Shown: positions 57,789-64,000 of the stretch, in pieces
Numbering within the stretch: the stretch's first letter is position 1
Layout: the number at the start of each line of letters is the position of its first letter
Origin: Rhynchospora pubera
Taxonomy: Eukaryota > Streptophyta > Magnoliopsida > Poales > Cyperaceae
Direction of reading: 5' to 3'
Assembly (NCBI GenBank): GCA_028095005.1
Contig: CM051462.1
Coordinates: forward strand, 122,254,752-122,318,751
Length of the DNA stretch: 64,000 nt
Made by a program: the position numbers and the translations under genes
The notes under the pieces: model-generated
The model's database searches: none
Seen by the model: the letters and a program-made list of their open reading frames with translations, nothing else
What the model was told of the DNA's origin: nothing

Positions 57789-60700
57789 TCATTTTTTCTT
57801 CCTACCGAAAGACAGTACATTGCCAAATTTCCCCCCAAACAATCCTTTTCGTCCTCTCTCCCTTGATGTATTGCCTTGATCTGTTGGAAATCTAGCCGAC
57901 TCACTTCTCATATTTCCAGATGCGACATCTCTTACCCGTGGATCAATGCTTATAGAATTTCTCTGTGGTTGTACAGATCCTTGGTCCTCCCGATTATTGT
58001 TGCTTCGTGGATCAACATGCAATGACATTCGTCCTGGTTGAATGGGTGTTTGACGAGTCCGAACCGTATGTTCAGTACTCGCTGCCCTTCTTGGACTGTT
58101 GGCCCTTGTTGGTGGTCTACTGGTGTATCGACCGGATTGCAATGCGTCCATCGGATATGGCGGTTGGGGTGCTGCTTGTCGCGGTTGACTGGTTGAAGCT
58201 TCAACTTGATTTTTCTTTTTTGTTTTTCTTGTGGAACCTCCACCTTTCCTTCCTTCCATCCTATCCATCCACATCTCTGCACGAATGATTTTGCGCCTTC
58301 CTCGATTGACCAAACTCTTGTCGGGGACAATTATCGGACCTGTATAAACTGGCCACTCTTCCTCATCTTTGTAACAATGAAACCGACCTGCTGACCAAAT
58401 CATGTGATGGTTTTGCATGCTATAGTGACCATCCACAAATTGATCTACATTGTAATTTGTCTCCCTGCAAACAACAATGACATGTGCGCAAGGGATACCT
58501 GTCAATTGTGGTTTTTGGCACTCACATGTGGTTCGAGTGAAGGGCAATTGCACATCAGTTTGCTCCATGTCGGGTGGAATTTGAACTGTGTAATGGGAAT
58601 AATCGTAGCCTACACCATCACGGTACTCCTCGCGAACTTTCACGCGAAATTCTCCAAGGTCCAATCTTAACACGAATGTGCTCATAAACTCCTCTGAGAT
58701 TGAAACAAAAAGATGAAGTTAGTTCAAAATGGATTAAAATGAATGAATGAATTAAATTCTTTTTCTTTAAGTACTTACGTGATTTTCCATCATGCTTGAT
58801 CAATTTATTCTTTACTCCTTCCGGCCATCTTTCTCCAAAACTCAACCTTTGAAGTGCTTCTTGTGTTCGCTTGTTCATCCAGTTGGCACATTTATACCAC
58901 GTGCCTTCTATAAGTGCTGTCACTGGTAATCTTCTCTCTATTCTAAACACATTATTCAGACTCTCCGATCCATTACTTGTCATTATACCCCATCGATGCC
59001 CCTTGTCAAAACTCTGAGCCCATTTATATAGTTTTGGCCGCTCGTTGTTGTCATTTTCATTAATTTTACCACAATTTCTTAGATACTGATAAGCCCTCAG
59101 GTTGTTTTCCTTCAGTACTCCCCAATTCTCTCTAAAACGTCTAGGGTTTTTCTTGTTAGCAAGTCTACATTTGAAAAAGTTTTTCAAATCAGCATCTTGT
59201 GACCCGCCAGCCTCCTTCCATAAGTTTTCCGCAACATGCTGCATGCAGAACCGATGAATCGCTACTGCATGCGCACCTTGTGCCTTCAAACCGTAATCTA
59301 CGGATGCAAATACCGCTTTTATTGCCTTATGACGGTCAGATATGACACAATATCTAGTGTTCCGCCCTAAAACTTCCCATCTAACCCAAGACATAAACCA
59401 TCCCCAAGTATCCTTATCTTCTTTTTCGCCCAATCCGAATGCAACCGGAATTAATCGATTTTCTGGATCATAACCACACACTGAGAACAATCTACCTTTG
59501 TATCGGCTCGATAAAAAACTAGCATCAATTGAGATAACAGGTCTGGCATATTTCATCGCTTCTATGCACGGACCAAAAGCCCAGGCTGCCATCTTGAAGA
59601 CGCCAACGTTAGGATCGTTTGTAGGCCAAGAAACTATTATGTATTTCGTTCCTGGGGTTGTCGCCTTCATTGCCTCCAGAAGGCGTGGAAGTTTATTGTA
59701 GGCCCCTTCCCAAGACCCAAACAATTGCTCCAACGCTCGCTCCCTCCCACGCCATAGTTTATTATAAGTCGGTTCAATACGTGGATATCTAGCCCTTATG
59801 AGGCTTCCTATGTCCTGGACACTTTTTCCCAAATTTTTTTTCAATTCATCCCTAACGTGTTCGGCAATGAGACTAGCTGTAAGGTTTGCGTGACCTTTTT
59901 GGCCCGGGGGCCTCGAACAAATATGCTCATTTGGATTGGTAGAGATCTTCCAATTTGTATTATAACTCTCACGTCTACCATACAATCTCCACTTACAATT
60001 CGGTTTTTGCATGCAAACCATTACAATTTTTTGTTTATTGCTAGTTTCCGTTCGAACTTCTCGATTTGTTTTTCATGAAACATCACAGACAACTAGAATT
60101 AATTGTTTTTTGGAACCGAATCGTTTACCAACAGCAAGTTCACCTTCTGGCCCTAAACTACGCTCCGGCATACCAGCATACTCAAACATGGAAATATCAC
60201 ACAATTCACTTACAGGATGGTGCAAGTCCGTCCTTCCTGAAACGTATGGCTGGTCGCAGTTTGCATAAAAAGGCACTTCTCTCTCGGAGAAGTCCTCCAC
60301 ATCGGTATATTCTTTTCCGGTAGGAAGGTCGGAGTAAGTCGCCGGACCCTCATCTTCATCACCATCGGCAACCTCGACTTCATCTCCTGATGTGTTATTG
60401 TCTTGCGTAGGAACGGACTGTTCGCCAGTGTATTGGTAAGGGGTGGATTGCTGGCCACACATAAGGTTTAAGGAAGTGTTTGGCTCACTGCTACCGGGCT
60501 CGTCAAGGGGTGTTAGGTTCAGATCTGGTCCCGTGCCATATACGGGGATGAAATCAACATGCAACTCAATAATCGGTAACCCTCTCGTCTCGAATGTCTC
60601 GTGGTAAAAAAGGCGCCATTGATCTTCAGAATTTACAGGAAGAAATAGCGATTCATATCTCCCATTTACAATTTCGTTGTAACGACCATGGATATTCAAA

Positions 60701-60843
60701 GTGTACTGGGTTTCTAAAATCTGTAGCCTGCTGTATAATTCATTTCGAATATCAGCAAATGTGGTATGCATACTACAACCGATGTGGAAGTAAGAAGCAC
60801 CAAAAGTTGGACATTGGTTGACATATATTGTAATTGTAGACAT
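57789..60843 (-). CDS. MuDR/MURA-type transposase, one intron, one in-frame TGA
   Basis: Joining 60843-58779 to 58693-57789 gives 990 codons in one frame. The intron (58694-58778, 85 bp) has donor GTAAGT and acceptor CTCAG. Residues 1-100 resemble the PB1-like N-terminus of plant MULE transposases; 140-230 are acidic. The MuDR DNA-binding region runs from about 240 (VGKRFGSKKQ) to 290 (CMQKPNCKWRLYG). The catalytic domain has D440 (ISIDASF), D503 (VISDRHK), the C533..H536 pair (FCMQHVAENL) and E627 (SNGSESLN), fitting the DDE triad. A SWIM zinc finger is at C745, C747, C757 and H759 (CECQ...GIPCAH). The tail is basic and low in complexity. Codon 257 is TGA (60073-60075), inside the DNA-binding region; the frame is otherwise open on both sides, so this is one recent nonsense change. 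A TATA box (TTATATAA, minus strand, about 60924-60933) lies 80 bp before the ATG. Residues are numbered counting the TGA as one codon. Confidence 0.93.
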
Positions 60844-61131
60844 TTTTGGATTTGATTGATAGGTTTTTAAATTGTAAGAGATAATCTGTTGTGGACGATT
60901 TCAATTCTGCGAGAATGTATAGTCTTATATAACTTCAAATAACGCGGTTATAAATTCACAAACTTATAGACATAAATGACTAAAGTTCGATCGAAATGAC
61001 TAAAGTTTGATCGAAGTGATAGAAGTTGGAATATTGCCCTCCCAGCGCGTTTTATAAACGGGTAAGAAGCCTTCTTACCCGTTTTATAAACGCGTTAATT
61101 GCGTTTTAACTATTCCGAAAGTTCAGCCTTC

Positions 61132-61304
61132 TAGCGCGTTTTATAAACGCGTTTTAAGGCTTGTAACGCGTTTATAAAACGCGTTCGAGAGGAGAGAGAG
61201 AGGCGCGGTTTATAAACGCGTTGGAACTTTCTTCTTATTAAAAAAAATATAATTCTTTGTATTAAATTTTTTGGTGTCTGAATTTTTATATTAAATAATT
61301 TCGG
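61132..61304 (-). repeat. MULE right TIR (173 bp)
   Basis: Inverted match of 54275-54447. Inside it and just internal to it (61045-61100) are further palindromic GCGTTTTATAAACGCG sites. Confidence 0.95.
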
Positions 61305-61313
61305 TTAAATATT

Positions 61314-61955
61314 AGAAGCATGATGTATTTTATTTTTCGGCTATTATTAATTTAATAAAGGCCAATAATAGGCCGAATAAATGAATAAAGTATACCAGCC
61401 CTGACTTTATTTTTTCCTTGTTTGCTTATTATGATGGTGATTTACAATCGTTATACACAAAACTAAAAATCTCTCATGATGTTTGGAGTTAATATGCATA
61501 CCTAACCATGATACTTGGAGTTGCAATTTAGTTTTTGTATATTATTTACTAGTATCTAACTGTTCAGTGAATGAATAATTATAAACCGTAGTAATTTTTT
61601 AAGCGATACCACACTTAATACTTTTAATATTTTTTTGTTTAAAATAGAGATAAATTCAACACCTCATCAAGTGATACCATTACATATACTACTGATATTT
61701 TTAGCAAAAAGAATGGTAAATCTCAACAGTTTAACCGATGCAGATTGAAATGACTGAGCGAAAAGAAGGAAGCCTAAATGCCTGGCCAGTGGCCACTTTA
61801 TTTCATGCAGGATATATTTATGATCATAAACACTTCTTTTAACACGAGTATGTGCATAAAACCAATTAGTCTTTAATCCTTAATTACGGGAGGATATTAA
61901 ATCATGACATCCCTCGTTTTCCTTCAACCTTAGTAGTTTTGGTAAGCAACTTAAT
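61314..61955. other. Intergenic DNA, nothing recognised
   Basis: No coding region or repeat is recognised to the right of the MULE. Confidence 0.5.
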
Positions 61956-61959
61956 GTAA

Positions 61960-62125
61960 CTTTGCGAATCAACAATTTAATGTTGACAATTCGACGTTTT
62001 TCAAAAGCCATCTTGTGGGATTCGACTTCGGCGGCAAGATGTTGGTTAATCTGGAATGAGAGAAATACTAGAATATTCAAAATCCTTTCTCCATGCCTAC
62101 ACAATTGGCCAATGATATTTTCATC
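61960..62125 (+). pseudogene. LINE reverse-transcriptase C-terminal scrap
   Basis: One frame reads SAARCWLIWNERNTRIFKI. The pattern W.IW.ERN.RIF is a hallmark of the region after the reverse transcriptase in plant LINE (L1-type) ORF2 proteins. Only about 50 codons survive and no reverse-transcriptase core is visible, so it is a dead fragment. Confidence 0.5.
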
Positions 62126-62309
62126 TTATCAAGTGAGTGGTTCTTAAACTGTTGATTTGTTATTGCTGTATTAGGATAGCTCCTTTTGGTTTCTTTCGGT
62201 CTGAGCTACTTTTTTTTTTTAATTAACTTATAATTTTTTAAATTTTTATTTTTTTAATAAATTTGTTGGTTGGCTCTCGCCAACTAACCTTCAAAAAATA
62301 TACAATTTG

Positions 62310-62660
62310 ACGTTTTTTCCGTATTTTTGCAGGGAACATGCATTTCATTGATGATAAGTTTGCAGCAGAAATTATGACATCTATGGACCTCTTAAATGGG
62401 TTATAAACTGATTGTCCCGGTGGTTTGAATGAGATTTTTGCCAATAGTTATGAAAATCTTTATCAAAACTTTTGAGAGGATTAAGCTCGTGGCTGTTAAG
62501 TACAAATTTTCTGGAGGAAATTTGACGTCCGACATCTTGGATAAATATAGAATTATTGAACTCTTTCATGTAATCTTCGAGTCATGCAGACAGCAGACGG
62601 AAATTTGGATTTGTAATTCACCTCATGTTGCAGACTTGCAGTTTCTATTATAGTCCACAT
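62310..62660 (+). other. Possible coding remnant, unrecognised
   Basis: The composition is more balanced than the flanks. An open frame at 62429-62653 gives KLVAVKYKFSGGNLTSDILD and similar protein-like text, but I cannot assign a family. It may belong with the LINE scrap or a decayed host exon. Confidence 0.3.
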
Positions 62661-62867
62661 TATGTTGCAGTTTAAATTATCACTACATATTTATTGATTG
62701 AAACGATAATCTTTGAGAGAAATTTCTGAGTAATCAGACATGTATACATCATGAGATGAGGACGTTGTGTACTTTCTCTGCAAAAAGTTCAATTATGTAC
62801 ACCTAATTTCATTTATTTATTTTCAAGTACGAATTCATATAAACGCATACTTCACTCCATACATTTT

Positions 62868-63025
62868 AGTATCGTACGATTCACGGTGCGAATCGTACGT
62901 AGCGTTACGAGTCAAACCCCTATCGAGACGAACCGTAGCTTTGTATCGATGGCGATGGGAATCGACGGAATCGCGAGCGAGACGGAGAGCGAGTCGCGTA
63001 TCGTATCGAATCGTGCGATACGAAC
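62868..63025. repeat. CpG-rich inverted repeat of TATCG words
   Basis: GTATCGTACGATTC near 62868-62883 is matched in inverse by GAATCGTGCGATAC near 63008-63022. The interval is dense in CG and in TATCG/CGAAT words, unlike its AT-rich flanks. It resembles the word-rich ends of the hAT elements elsewhere, but no TIR or TSD was found. Confidence 0.45.
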
Positions 63026-63134
63026 GATACGTAGTAACCAATCGCCGCTTTTCTTCGTGCGCCAGAGCCCAGAGGAGAAGAAATGTGAATGTGAAGGAGA
63101 AGAAACTGACAGGTGGGACCCATATTAATTGGAC

Positions 63135-63926
63135 ATAAGAAATGGGCTCAAGTGGGCTTATAGATATTTATATTCCAACTATACCAATTAACTTTCAGAT
63201 ATATTATAATTATAATTATATTATATAATCCACATTATTAATCATTAATGATTATACTAATTATAATTTATATAAGTTACATAGTATAATAAATTAATAA
63301 TATATAAAATACAATATAATAATGGGAAAATTTTTTGTGTACCCCTCAAAACTAGAGAAATACAAGATTTGCCCCTCGAAAGTTAAAACTCCTGATTTTG
63401 CCCTTCCGAATTTAGGACGCCTTCTGTATTTGCCCCTCTGCCATATTTTCTAATATAAATAAGATTAAAATAATAAAACTGAAAATTTGTGACCATTATA
63501 CCCATTGAGTCTAACTCAGTGGCCGAGTAACAAATCGAATCAGTCTCGACTAAACCCACTCGGTCTCTCCTCTTCGACTATTTTTCCTCTAACGGATGAA
63601 CCCTAGATACTAAATCGATAGATCGATCTTCCTCTCTCGATTCCGATAGATCAATCTTCCTCTCTCGCACACACAGTCCACCTTCCTCTCTCAACATGGC
63701 GGAGAAGCGCCATCAACTAGTCCCGTTCTCGCTTCACTACTCCTCTCTCTTTTTCTCTCTCGTTCTCTGAAATCCCTCTTGGATCGAATTAAAGTAGTGA
63801 AAGAAGCGCCTGAGATGGTGGCGATAAGGCCGCAACATGGTGGAGAAACGCCATCAACGGATACCACAAGAAGCTTCTTCAGCACAAAGAGCTCAAATCC
63901 CGCCTCTGTAACGGTAAGTCGGTAAC

Positions 63927-63975
<49 letters not shown>

Positions 63976-64000
63976 ACTATTTTGGTACTCTTTTACTAAG
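63135..64000. other. Intergenic DNA ending in a C/T-rich leader-like stretch
   Basis: An AT-rich tract (63180-63330) is followed by a region with repeated 'tttgcccct' phrases and, from 63530, C/T-rich sequence with CTCTCT runs as in plant 5' leaders. The phrase ATGG(C/T)GGAGAA(G/A)CGCCATCAAC occurs twice (near 63694 and 63837). A gene may begin past the window edge; no exon can be assigned. Confidence 0.4.
63929..63976. repeat. (CT)n microsatellite
   Basis: An almost pure CT tract of about 40 bp. GA/CT tracts are frequent in plant core promoters and 5' leaders. Confidence 0.85.

Larger units (their letters stand above)
54275..61304 (-). mobile_element. Mutator-like element (MULE), 7030 bp, TSD TTAAATATT
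   Basis: The element starts CCGAAATTATTTAATATAAA and ends with the complement. It is flanked by the perfect 9-bp repeat TTAAATATT (54266-54274, 61305-61313). Its 173-bp TIRs differ at a single base in a T-run. It carries a MuDR-type transposase on the minus strand, two small divergent ORFs, a small hairpin, local tandem duplications and a 12-unit array. The palindrome ACGCGTTT(T)ATAAA(A)CGCGT recurs through it. TIR identity and the perfect TSD imply a very recent insertion, although the transposase frame contains one stop. Confidence 0.96.

Noticed and set aside
60022..60090. A short intron that would remove the transposase TGA
   Set aside because: Any GT-AG pair spanning the TGA would be under about 60 bp and would delete conserved DNA-binding residues; the frame is continuous through the stop.

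Overview
The window is nuclear DNA of a flowering plant: AT-rich, interrupted by GT-AG introns, with one R2R3-MYB gene and an unusually legible collection of plant transposable elements. Monocot or dicot cannot be decided from the sequence. There is no prokaryotic, organellar or viral signature.

Only one clear host gene is present: a single-exon subgroup-22 (MYB44/MYB73-like) transcription factor at 27212-28177, with a TATA box, ACGT-core elements upstream and a poly(A) signal downstream. Almost everything else that can be identified is mobile DNA, and many insertions can be placed to the base from terminal inverted repeats (TIRs) and target-site duplications (TSDs).

Layout. 1-6.2 kb: intergenic DNA with PIF/Harbinger (Tourist-like) MITEs and Mutator-type MITEs. 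6254-6391: a tRNA-derived SINE with a 15-bp TSD. 6565-11122: a CACTA (En/Spm) element with TSD TGG, subterminal repeat arrays, a long hairpin and an 835-codon TNP2-like transposase that appears to lack its C-terminus. 11.4-20.3 kb: several non-autonomous hAT elements with 8-bp TSDs, PIF-like MITEs and two cases of a MITE nested in another element. 23728-24753: a 1-kb PIF-like element. 26.7-28.4 kb: the MYB gene. 28.4-36 kb: a diverged tandem duplication, a MITE with an internal minisatellite, a hAT element with GTGTC-rich ends, a Mutator MITE inside a (TA)n tract, and a MITE inserted into a copy of its own family. 36.5-42.2 kb: a T-rich region with exon-like segments, ending in a Helitron-type 3' terminus. 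42.8-46.1 kb: an old LTR-like sequence interrupted by a 1.76-kb solo LTR. 49-53 kb: another MITE, a 1.3-kb hAT element and a Mutator-type remnant. 62-64 kb: a LINE scrap and low-complexity DNA.

The most interesting locus is a 7030-bp Mutator-like element (MULE) at 54275-61304. It has 173-bp TIRs that differ at one position and a perfect 9-bp TSD, so it inserted recently. It carries a 989-codon transposase frame with one intron, broken by a single TGA, and two small divergent ORFs. One of those ORFs has a motif resembling the N-terminal region of SUVH5/6 histone H3K9 methyltransferases; the other is unknown and is also broken by a single TGA. A palindrome of the form ACGCGTTTATAAAACGCGT recurs in both TIRs and between the divergent genes, and half-palindromes form a 12-unit tandem array downstream of the transposase. 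This suggests a self-regulated element that may interact with host silencing; that part is inference.
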